A model generated the notes under the pieces. The model was not told the DNA's origin. It did no database searches and saw nothing but the letters and a program-made list of their open reading frames with translations. Below are positions 1 to 9,420 of a stretch of DNA of 64,000 nt, one piece after another; within the stretch, counting starts at the first letter, position 1, and each line of letters begins with the position of its first letter. This DNA comes from Opeltia flavorubescens (lineage: Eukaryota > Ascomycota > Lecanoromycetes > Teloschistales > Teloschistaceae), in contig KE546971.1 of NCBI GenBank assembly GCA_000442125.1, positions 1,552,583 to 1,616,582 on the forward strand, in the 5' to 3' direction. A program made the translations under genes and the position numbers.

Positions 1-1181
1 TCATTTTATCTAGTCTCGAGATTTCACAACAGCCTGTCCGAGCTCGAATGTGTGGGTTTGGTGATAAGGTGCGTCATAGGAGACGATGAGCAGACTCTCA
101 AAGCTGACATTGAATCGCAATAGGATCGAAGACCGATAACACCGCCTCCGTGTATTCGTCTGATCGTTCGAGATGCGAATCATCCCTACAATGAAATCGA
201 TATGAAGTGAGATACCTTGGCGGGCCCCAAAGATCTGCTATCCGTACTCCGTTGACACTGCCCACCTAGTCATATTGATACCTCCTTTTTCGTCCTCACG
301 GTTGATCTCTGGAATTCTGATGGCGACAAAGAAGTCAACCTTGTCCGCCATTCACAAACGTCACCCTCTATCTCCGCCGCGACCTCGGCCTCGTATCCGC
401 CACCCAACGTTCTGCAAAATCCATTTGGTCTACCGACTACATATCTTACCAACTCACCGTACGCTACCGCTCCGTCTCCGAGCCAAATGCTACCTTCTCA
501 TCAACAGATGTATTCCACACCAGCCATGAACTATCACCCTTACCAACCGCAGCAACAGCCAATATATCACCAGCAGCATCAGATAGCTCCACCGCCTCTA
601 CATGCTCATCAACATTCGTATTACGGAAACCATTCAGGGATGGCAATGCAAACTCCAAGCTTCTACGGATCGCACATGCAACAAACTCAAGGACCTTTGC
701 TATCACCGCACCACGCGATAGATCCTCACGCTTCTACACCGACACCCCAAGGCATGTTCACTCGAAACCTGATTGGCAGTCTCTGCGTTAGCGCCTTCAA
801 GCTTACGGATACGGAAAACAACATGGGTATCTGGTTCATCCTGCAGGATCTAAGTGTGCGGACAGAGGGCGTTTTTCGGTACAGTTATTTTCCCTCACAC
901 TTCATTTGAGGACCTTATTAATCCTTCGTTCTACTAGGCTTAAGATGAATTTCGTCAACGTCGGATCTCCTACCAGTTCCACCTCCCCAAGCAATGGATC
1001 CGCTCCAGTGCTCGCATCCTGCTTCTCCAAAGCATTCCAAGTCTACAGTGCGAAGAAGTTTCCTGGCGTTATTGAAAGCACAGGTTTGAGTAAATGCTTC
1101 GCTACGCAAGGAATTAAGATTCCAATACGCAAGGATGGTCCAAGAGGGAACGTCAGAGGCGATGAAGAAGAGGATATGTGA
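1..1181 (+). CDS. velB: Velvet-domain regulator VelB, C-terminal part (5' end outside window)
   Basis: Four exons can be joined: about 14-68, 124-206, 270-878 and 938-1181, with GT-AG introns 69-123, 207-269 and 879-937, all keeping frame. The first exon probably starts after a TAG acceptor at 11-13. The product shows the split velvet domain: an N-terminal half with [30 protein letters not shown] and [14 protein letters not shown], then a long Q/P/H-rich insert (about 400-770), then a C-terminal half with [29 protein letters not shown] and [16 protein letters not shown]. The large insert inside the velvet domain is characteristic of VelB as opposed to VosA or VeA. VelB forms VelB-VeA and VelB-VosA dimers that enter the nucleus and control development and secondary metabolism; that is family knowledge. 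The tail is short and acidic. The N-terminus lies left of the window. Confidence 0.93.
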
Positions 1182-3359
1182 GATTATGAATGCTCACGAA
1201 GGTCATTAAGGGCATATAATGGTACGGCATAAGGGACAAAAGTCGACTGTTAGGCGTTTCCGGCACAGATGAAGGAGGTTCATACGGGTGGTCGGACAAA
1301 GGAGTCAGGTCATGGGGATGGGTATAGAAGAGCCTTTTATGTGGGCAATATTTTAAATGCATCATATTATTTCGGAATTACCAATGCAACTACTCTTTTT
1401 ATCATGAATGATTTGGTAAAGCGATCGATTGTGTGAGTCTAAACGCCTTTGCAAATATTGGTCGATAGATACACGAAGCCCTCCAACGCCATTTTGGCCC
1501 GCTGATCAGGGTCTCCAAAACTCCAGATAATACAGTGGTCCCGGCTAAAATTCCCTTTTGAATGTGATCACATCAAAAATGCTCGTCGATACCCCGAGTA
1601 CTAGGCTGTGTATATGTAGACGCCGCTGGACTATGGATTGAACGTCGCCGGATCCGAGACTTTAATTTCCATCGCGCCATTCTTTGTCGTCTAAGGAGGA
1701 GTTCTTGTCGGTCGAGGTCTGGGTGCGTGGACGATGGTGTTGTGAGTGATATGGAGAGGGAGAGGAGGTTGGAAGTCGGGGTCGATGGCGGTAAGGGAAG
1801 GGTTGGTTGGATCATTGTGTAATTGATTTTCTTGGTCTTGTGTATGGATGGATGGGAAGGGGTCTAAGTAGACGGATGAGATTTTATAGATCGATGAGAG
1901 CGGAGAGGGAAGTCGTATTATAGAGAGGAGAGGAGTTTGATCAAAAGCTTCAAAGCGCTCAACTGCGCTCAACTCAACTTAACTCAAAACGATGGAAAAC
2001 TTCCAGATAAAGACTCTTCTCATATCTGCTCCCAACCTACCTCTCCCCATTCTTATATCAATCATCCTATGTGCCACAAAAGACACTCAAATGAATGCAT
2101 AGCCGCATTAAACCTACGATCCATGCCCTTTCCTTTCAGGCGGCTACATCCTCCTTCCTATTGCCCATCCCCAAGGACCTCCGTCTGACCATACTTACTC
2201 GGCATAGCCGCACTCCCATGCCCTTGAGAAGAAATCCATGCGGCGGTTACTAGATCATTTTCATTGCCCGTTTTCCTAATCTCCGTATGACGATTACTTG
2301 GAGTGCATAGCCGCACCCCATCCACATTCCCATAAGGCGGCTACAGGATGACCGTCATTGCTTACGGTGACGGGGATCTGGGGTATGAAACGGTGAAGGT
2401 AGGCGATGCGTTGTTTCAGGCTACGGTTGTGGGCTGTGTGGTGTGTTTTGGGTCTTGGGCTGGATCGGAGGTTTTGGTTGGTGGTGAGGGAGGCGTGATG
2501 GGTGGGGGCGAGGAAGGGGCGGTTGTGTAGCCAATTGGAGGGTGGGGGGTTAGACGCTTGGCGAGACGGAGGGCGGGTATTTGAGACGGTTGGTGTTAGG
2601 GACGAAGGGAAGGTGCGGTGACGGTGGGTTTTCATGGAGGCTTGAATCGGCAGGTGGTGCCTTACGTCGTTTGCCTGCATCCACCAGCTTATACCTTTCT
2701 TCTCCATATCATGTGTGTTCTCCTTACCTTTCAAGGTTACATTTACATTGTATGAATGAAGCGAGGACACCGCCAGACTTCGACTTCCCACGAAAGTCTA
2801 CTAAATCTTTCAGTCGAGACTGTGTAGGTGATATAGAAAGTATCTCTGGTGTGGGAATTCAAAGTCTATGAGAAGCTGCCAAAGCAACAGTAGACGTTAG
2901 TCATTCGTTGTTTCTGATACTTATGGAAGTACATGTGATGGAGAGCGAAAGGCAGATTGATTTTGGAGAAAACTCTTCGAGTCTTTTTTGTGCATCTAGT
3001 CGTTCTCCGAGGATGATCGAGTAGCTATTCAGTTCAATGGGAGTTCTCGGTTCGTTCTGGCTCCTACAACCACCCTCAGGATTAGGTGAGTGTACGTTTA
3101 GAATGGACGTGGGCCAGATAATGGGGTCTTTGTGTTGAACGCATGCATTGCGTAAGTTCGATCAATGGGCATTGTTCTAGTGCCTTTATCACTCGTTTCG
3201 GACCAGACAAAGACGACAATGATTTATTAGCCATAAATCATGACAGACTGCGCACTACACTTTCACTCATCCCACTTTCAGAAAGCACCCTATACCTACC
3301 TTAATCAGCTCAATCATACTTGACGATCATACCATCACCTACTCAAAAGTCTTGAAACC
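1182..3359. other. Gene-poor interval between velB and first F-box gene
   Basis: No convincing gene. Reading frames of 60-165 codons on both strands (for example 1573-1972 and 2294-2791 minus) are low-complexity Ser/Pro/Arg-rich and match nothing I recognise. The only structured content I see is the threefold hairpin repeat at 2100-2346, listed separately, and a G-rich stretch around 2480-2560. Confidence 0.6.
2100..2346. repeat. Three degenerate tandem copies of a hairpin-forming unit
   Basis: The heptamer TAGCCGC occurs at 2100-2106, 2205-2211 and 2308-2314. Each copy is followed 29-34 bases later by its inverted complement: GCGGCTA at 2140-2146, GCGGTTA at 2243-2249 and GCGGCTA at 2337-2343. 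The period is 105 then 103 bases. The sequence between units is also partly conserved (CTCCGTCTGAC near 2180 and CTCCGTATGAC near 2281). The second copy has one base change that leaves a G-T pair in RNA. The function is unknown. Confidence 0.7.
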
Positions 3360-4979
3360 ATGGCACCGTGCTTGGGATCTCTGCCTCCGGAATTACTCCT
3401 TCAAGTCATTGCTCTCATTCAGAATAATGGACATTTGTTCAATCTGGCGCTCTGTTGCCATTCTCTCCACGATATGGTCATTCCTTATCTGTATGCTCAC
3501 ATCACGCTGAAGATACAGAAGGTAGAAGGTGGACATTGCCATCCAGGCCTTCGAAAATTGATCTATCAACTTATGCGAAATCCGGAACTTGCAGAATCTG
3601 TTCGATCAATTACATTTCCGCATACCTGGGAGTATGGTGTCGCGCATACTCCTGACGGACATGACCTCTCCACAGACAATTCTATCGAAATTTTTGCACC
3701 CAGAGGGAAACTTGGGAGATGTAAAGATGAACCCTATGAGAGTTGGAGAGCTTCGGAAATCGAGACGACACGGAAGAGCAGGGGCTTAGGTGAAACGGCA
3801 ACCACAAAAGGTTCCATCCAGGCAACCGAGCTTAAATCTGAAGGCATGCACGTTGCCTTGCTCCTTCACGCAACCCCAAACCTTCAGATCTTAGACATCA
3901 TGGAGCCCTGTCACGAGGTGGACCATACCATGACAGTATTGGAGCTGTCCGCGAATACTCACAATTTCCTTGGTCCGTACGAACGAGTAGCTGGTGTAGA
4001 CAAAAGTCTTCTACGCGATTTGCCCTTGCAGAACATCCGCAAAATCGCTTGCACCTTCAACTACCAATACCCTTCTAGTTGTCATGCCTCTCTTGCACTT
4101 TTCCTTCGCCTACCATCCATTCGAGAAATATTTATTCGGCAGTTTCCTTCAGGGCTAGGTCTCGATGATGGACAGATGGATGATCACTACATGTCGGATA
4201 TGTTCTGGGAAAGTTTATCTGATAAACCATCAACAGTGGAGCGGCTGGAGCTGCATACATGCTACATGGATGACGAATCCCTCGAAATCGCTCTTCGGCC
4301 TTGCAAGTCACTGAAAACATTGGTGTACGATTGCGACTCGTACCTGCTGAATGACCACAATGATGACCACGATTGGCTTTGTATACCTGGTCTAGAAAAA
4401 GCCCTGTCCGTTATGGAAGCGAGCCTGGAAAATCTGCGAATTGACGGCCCTGAGTGTGAAAACATGTTCGAAGAGCATGAGTACCACATGCTGTCGCTAT
4501 CCCGGTTCCAAAAACTGAAGAACCTGAGTATGAGATTGTTCTTATTCTTTGGATGGACCGATATGGATGTCCCTTACTCAACGGAGTCAACTGAGCAGAT
4601 GAGTCTACCTGATCTCGTGCCGTTGTTACCACAGTCTCTGGAAAAACTGGTCATTTCGGGTATCACAAGTAGATTCAAGATCGTCATTAGCGTACTGACA
4701 CGCTTACTGCAACACAAATCGAGTCGTCTGCCGAGGTTAAGGAAGATTATTCTTATGGGACCTGCTACCCCGAAAGTCCTCCGACCATCCATGAAAAAAT
4801 TACGAGCTCTTGCAAAGGCATCAAATGTCAAGTTTTACAGAGTCGATGAAACAACAGGTCTCAACATTGAGGATCGGGCATTCCATATCCCTGAGATATT
4901 GAATTCTGAATCAGGCTGGGCTGGGCGCGAAATGTTTGCCGAGAGATTGGCAGGCTTGAAGATATTTGAAGATTGGTAG
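3360..4979 (+). CDS. F-box / leucine-rich-like protein, paralogue 1
   Basis: Single-exon gene of 539 residues starting at a good ATG context (ACCATGG). Residues about 5-45 form an F-box-like helix bundle (LGSLPPELLLQVIALIQ, then LALCCHSLHDMVIPYLY), the usual Skp1-binding module of SCF ubiquitin ligases. The rest has spaced leucine-rich segments (KRLEL-like, SLENLRIDG, KKLKNLSMRL, LPQSLEKLVISG) consistent with a degenerate LRR substrate-recognition domain. The gene downstream (5559-7220) is a diverged tandem copy with the same architecture and the same opening motif. Such F-box genes are expanded in many filamentous ascomycetes. The substrate is unknown, and binding to Skp1 is inferred from the domain only. 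Confidence 0.85.
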   Translation: MAPCLGSLPPELLLQVIALIQNNGHLFNLALCCHSLHDMVIPYLYAHITLKIQKVEGGHCHPGLRKLIYQLMRNPELAESVRSITFPHTWEYGVAHTPDGHDLSTDNSIEIFAPRGKLGRCKDEPYESWRASEIETTRKSRGLGETATTKGSIQATELKSEGMHVALLLHATPNLQILDIMEPCHEVDHTMTVLELSANTHNFLGPYERVAGVDKSLLRDLPLQNIRKIACTFNYQYPSSCHASLALFLRLPSIREIFIRQFPSGLGLDDGQMDDHYMSDMFWESLSDKPSTVERLELHTCYMDDESLEIALRPCKSLKTLVYDCDSYLLNDHNDDHDWLCIPGLEKALSVMEASLENLRIDGPECENMFEEHEYHMLSLSRFQKLKNLSMRLFLFFGWTDMDVPYSTESTEQMSLPDLVPLLPQSLEKLVISGITSRFKIVISVLTRLLQHKSSRLPRLRKIILMGPATPKVLRPSMKKLRALAKASNVKFYRVDETTGLNIEDRAFHIPEILNSESGWAGREMFAERLAGLKIFEDW

Positions 4980-5558
4980 TCTATACCGGATTACAGAGAA
5001 GGAATAGCCACCTGAGGCTACTTTATATACCATCTCTCCATAGTAAAGGTATGCTCGTGATATGTCATTTGTTTTTTTGGTATATCTGGTGGCGTGTATG
5101 GCAATTTTATAACTCAAGACGGTGTGCGAAATGTATAGGCAAATGCAATGACGAGGGAAATGATCAAGCGCTGAAAGCAGCTTGGTATTGATATAGGACT
5201 CCCGTAATTTCGCTGAGCTACATCATCTATAGACGGAGTCACTGTCTGAAGAGCGAAGTCCGAGGTTACAATTTGTACCTTACGACGAGCTCAAGGGCTT
5301 GAAATACCCTTAGTAAGTGAGATCTCGCGTTGAATACGTGCATAACGTCATTTACAAGGCATTGGGTTGATGTTTTTATCATTTCCCTAAAAGTGAACGA
5401 TCAAACAGAATATCATTCATCTACAACATATCATGCTGAACTTCTCTTTCCACTCCTGCTCTAACCCCTCATGAAACATACACCGTATGATCGTTAAAGC
5501 GCTGGATCATACTTAATAAATAAATCATACCGGCGTCGAGGGAATCCTATTGAATATC
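4980..5558. other. Intergenic region between F-box paralogues
   Basis: No gene seen. The stretch about 5330-5400 resembles the region upstream of the first F-box gene at about 3130-3195: both contain a GAA-C-TGCAT motif, a GGCATTG block and a TTTATCA block in the same order. The duplication therefore probably included the promoter. Confidence 0.5.
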
Positions 5559-7220
5559 ATGGCACTATATTTAGGATCATTGCCTCCTGAATTACTCAAC
5601 CAGATCGTCGTCTATGTTCGGAACGATGGCGGGTTACTTAATCTGGCGCTCTGCTGCCACACTCTCCATGATCTAGTCCTCCCTCACCTATATTCTCACA
5701 TTACTCTACGGTTACATGGAGTACTTGGCCAGGGCGAGCATTTTCACCCAGGCCTTCGAGGACTAACCCGTCGATTGACAGAAGATTCTCTGCTTGCTTC
5801 GTATGTCCGATCCATCACATTTCCGAATGCCTGGAAGTATGAGACACCGCTGGTCTATGTTCCCGATGACGATGACGACGACGACTTCTCCGACGAAGAA
5901 GAGATTAAATTTGTCGGAAGATGCAAAGAAGAGCCCAGAAAGATGCGGGAGAATCCAACGTACGTCTCTACAAAGATTGCCCTTACAGCAGAGAATAAAA
6001 GACGGAAAGAATCAATCGAGGACGAGAGGGAAGATACACACGTTGTTGATCTCCTTCTCGCAGTCCCAAACATTCAGACCCTAGATTTGGCGATGCCTTG
6101 TTTCAAGGCCGACCCTGTCATGCACATTTTCGAGCAGGGTGTACCCGATCTCACGAACGCTGCAATTTATGGACGGTCTCACTTCCAAATCGATCTTTTC
6201 TCCTCTGTATTCCAATCAACATTACACAGTTCGGCAGGCGCATTGTCAAGTCGACTGCCATTACAGAACCTTCAGGTGATAGCATGTACCTTCAATCATG
6301 AGTGGAGTCCTAGTCCGATGGTCCTACACTTTCTCATGCTGTGCCTATCCCTGCCATCAATTAGCCATATCCTTCTGCACCAGGCGTTCACTTATCCTCA
6401 AGATGATCAGCATGCATTGACCTGGCCCTTCAAATTGCCCTCTTTGAAGGAATCACCAGTAAAGCGACTGGAACTCCGTGATTGCAAACTGGATAGCGGC
6501 GACCTGTCACGTATTCTTCGTCCTTGCAAATCCTTGAGAACCTTCGTGTTCGATCACTATACAAGTGAGCAAGACATGTTCATGTCTAGCTCAAGCTACG
6601 CACTCTCTGCAGTGGAAGAATCCTTGGAGAATCTTCTACTGGACAGCTTTGGTGATAACAAACATCAAGCGCATATTCAGAATGGTCTGAACCGTATGCC
6701 ATCACTATGTCGATTCAAGAAACTTAAAAACCTCAAGATCGGGATGTTCTTATTATTCGGGAGAAAGCCCACATGGCCCTCCAGTCACGAAGAATGCCTT
6801 TTCAACCATTTCGACCTGCCTGTCCTTGCGCATTTACTACCGCAATCATTGGAGACTATGTATGTTTCACATACACAGGGAAGACTTGGCATGCTCATCA
6901 AGGCATTAGAACAACTTTTGCATGTCAAATCAGAATTTGTGCCTAAACTGAGGAGAATCACCTTTGAGGCTTACCTTACGGGTAATGCACAAGCACCTTC
7001 TCTTTCGAAGCTGTATGAGTTAGCCGGGACTGCCAGAGTTGAGGTGCGCGCACTGGATGGCTGGTCGGTCCTCAGGGGACGGTCCCAGTACACTTGGGTT
7101 TTTGAGCCCGAAGGACCACTGAATTTTGGACAAGGTTGGGATGGGTCCTTGACTTGGATTACCGCATGCAACTACGACGAACAGCCTGGGCGATTTATGC
7201 TGCAAGACAAGCACAAATGA
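5559..7220 (+). CDS. F-box / leucine-rich-like protein, paralogue 2
   Basis: Single exon of 553 residues. The frame is open slightly upstream, but the first ATG is at 5559 (ATCATGG); it gives an N-terminus (MALYLGSLPPE) matching the paralogue at 3360 (MAPCLGSLPPE). The F-box-like segment covers residues about 5-45 (LALCCHTLHDLVLPHLY). Shared landmarks run through both proteins: CHPGLR/HFHPGLR, VRSITFP, GRCKEEP, LQ(N)I/LQVIACTFNH, RPCKSL, SLENL and LLPQSLE. An acidic run of aspartates near residues 105-120 is specific to this copy. It is most likely a tandem duplicate and substrate adaptor for an SCF ligase, with the substrate unknown. Confidence 0.85.
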   Translation: MALYLGSLPPELLNQIVVYVRNDGGLLNLALCCHTLHDLVLPHLYSHITLRLHGVLGQGEHFHPGLRGLTRRLTEDSLLASYVRSITFPNAWKYETPLVYVPDDDDDDDFSDEEEIKFVGRCKEEPRKMRENPTYVSTKIALTAENKRRKESIEDEREDTHVVDLLLAVPNIQTLDLAMPCFKADPVMHIFEQGVPDLTNAAIYGRSHFQIDLFSSVFQSTLHSSAGALSSRLPLQNLQVIACTFNHEWSPSPMVLHFLMLCLSLPSISHILLHQAFTYPQDDQHALTWPFKLPSLKESPVKRLELRDCKLDSGDLSRILRPCKSLRTFVFDHYTSEQDMFMSSSSYALSAVEESLENLLLDSFGDNKHQAHIQNGLNRMPSLCRFKKLKNLKIGMFLLFGRKPTWPSSHEECLFNHFDLPVLAHLLPQSLETMYVSHTQGRLGMLIKALEQLLHVKSEFVPKLRRITFEAYLTGNAQAPSLSKLYELAGTARVEVRALDGWSVLRGRSQYTWVFEPEGPLNFGQGWDGSLTWITACNYDEQPGRFMLQDKHK

Positions 7221-8445
7221 TCGAGCCTAAGAGAACAAGTACAGGCCTTTCGTACTGCCATCGTCCACTTCTCGCGGAAATCCCCCTCCTGAAGAACGGT
7301 CAAGGCTGGGTCAAGCGACAGGTTTCTGGAAGCGAACTCTTCCTTCACTTCGATAAGGTCCTTCATCCTCTTTCTCTCCCGAGTCAAAAGCATTTTACGG
7401 ACAACGATACACTTCGCTCAACTTGAGCATGGATAGGGGTTTGCGTACAGTGATGGTCTATGCTGGAAATCTTTAAGCCATTACAGGCATCTTAATGAAC
7501 AGTTCGAACTTCACTGACTATCCTTGGCCCAGATCCGAACGACTATGATATGAATTTCGTACATCATCACCTTTAGATGTCCAAGCCTTGAACACTATTC
7601 ACTACCAGAGAATGAAGTCTATATCCAACATTTATCTGCGATCCTTGGTATTGCTGGGATGGTCAAGTACCCCTCTTGCCGCATGATCTCCTTCCTCCAT
7701 TCCCGTCGTGAGTTATATCTCGTATTTCAACTGGATGGAACGTTGTGACCAAGTTCAGCTTTACGGATTGTCTGTATGTGTACATGATTCCATCTCTGCT
7801 TCTTTTCTCTTGTATTGCGCTAGGCCTAGCCAAGGAAGTATGCCTGTCTAGAGCCCCTAGCAGCCTTGGGTTTCACCTCATCACCTGTGATCAGGGCACC
7901 TTTTCTGTACGCTGAGGTAAGTTGATATTTGAACGAACAAAAACCTGTTCATTTCACCTGTACAATCTCAATTAGTCCAATTTCTCGTCCTAGAATGAAC
8001 CTCCTCCACCTCTCTCCGTCCTACGTGTTTATAATATATATCGTCTCCAAATTTCTGTGAATATACTTTGAAAGAATTTAAAAGAATTTGAAACTCCTAC
8101 TTCCATTGAGAATTCTATCCTCATGATGGCGGGCGGATGCGTGGTTGTGTAACTTGGTTCCGGTCCTGCAGTGCCGCCTGACAAGGCATATTGAGGTATC
8201 GACTCTCAAGGTCTCGAGCTTACCAAAACCTCCGTCAGACTGCTAGTATAAGTTCCGAGCTATATCAAGACACTTAGGCGTCCCAATCCAAAGTCCGTGC
8301 GACCATCACGCACGCGTAGATCCTGCAGCGCATGATCGCCAATTGAATCCACCATAGATGCGTCAAGCGATAACATGGGAAGAACGCAAGATATAGCAAC
8401 CTGCAGGAATTCAACCTCAACGTCTCTTCCATATACAAGGTAACA
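7221..8445. other. Intergenic, no gene recognised
   Basis: About 1.2 kb with only short overlapping frames. I see no RNA gene, repeat or conserved motif. Confidence 0.55.
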
Positions 8446-9064
8446 ATGACGTTCTCTCACTCCTTCAATCTCCTCCTTTCCCTTCTCCTTCAAACCCTCC
8501 TCGCAACCGCACTCCCACCCTTAAAACCCACCCCGGACTCCTCCCCCTCCTTCAACGCCCTCGCCGCCATCTCAAAACCCGGATTCTGGGACCAGTACCC
8601 AAATGCGTACTTACCACATCCCCATCTCCCCCAACCCAAAAAACTTCCTAACCATCAGCAACAGTTTCCCCCCCGGCCCCCCAGAATCCCACTTCTTCTA
8701 CCCCATCCCCTCCACCGACACCGCCCTCCTATTCACCCCCCTCGGCCACATCCCAGGGCGCAACGAAGCCGTCGTAAAAGAAACAATCGACGCCGCAATA
8801 TCCGAATCCCTACAGCAGCACAAAGACCGGCCTCTTCCCTCAACGGGGTACAAGACTCGAGCGGAGCATCTCGTCATGGGGGTTGGGCATTCCGTCAGGA
8901 TGCGGGAGTTAACGTGGGGGATCTGGACGGATGTGCTGCTGGCGATGGGGTGGTATGTTAGGGCTTATCCGGGGTATGACTTTTTGTTCGATGTGAGATT
9001 GTTGAGGGGGGAGGAGTTGGAGGGGATTGCGATTGGGTCGGGGTTTGTGATGACGAGGGGGTAG
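8446..9064 (+). CDS. Small secreted protein of unknown function
   Basis: Two exons, 8446-8606 and 8659-9064, joined by a 52-nt GT-AG intron with a CTAAC-like branch site near 8648. The intron restores frame between a signal-peptide-bearing first exon and a longer second frame, giving 188 residues. The N-terminus (MTFSHSFNLLLSLLLQTLLA) is a clear signal peptide with cleavage near an ALP motif. The mature part has no family I recognise; TRAEHLVMGVGHSVRMREL and GWYVRAYPGYDFLFDV look like folded-domain sequence. Strand composition switches from strongly C-rich in the 5' half to strongly G-rich in the 3' half. It may be an extracellular or effector-like protein, but that rests on the signal peptide alone. 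Confidence 0.65.
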
Positions 9065-9420
9065 GTTGGTAGGGTGGGGAGGATAGGGAGGAAGAGCTTT
9101 GAAGGGTGGAGAGAGAGAGAGAGAGAGTCGGTATATCCAGTGAGACAGCTGGTAGAGGTGCAGGTTCTGAATCGGCCCTGGATACGACGCATTTTGCGGA
9201 GGGTCGGAAGCAAGGGGCGGCGTGGCTGCCTTGCCAAGTAGCGGCAACCATCTACGTAGAGGAAAGGAGAACGAATCAAACCTTTCAGGATTCAGATCGA
9301 GCCGAGTTTGGAATGTGGCAGCAGAGCTCAACGCACACCTGTTCTAAAATATTCATTAACTCAGCTACTGCATTGATATCAGCTAGTGATCTATACACGC
9401 TTAATCAGTGCCTCCTTTTT
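9065..9420. other. Convergent 3' region with (GA)n microsatellite
   Basis: The space between the 3' ends of the secreted-protein gene and the NF-X1 gene. It contains a pure GA dinucleotide run at about 9108-9127. Nothing else seen. Confidence 0.6.

Noticed and set aside
1573-1972. Two overlapping Ser/Pro-rich minus frames that might be exons of one gene
   Set aside because: No junction joins them into a convincing protein and no motif is visible.
2294-2791. 165-codon minus-strand frame
   Set aside because: Low-complexity His/Pro/Arg sequence crossing part of the hairpin repeat; best explained by a C-rich strand lacking stops.
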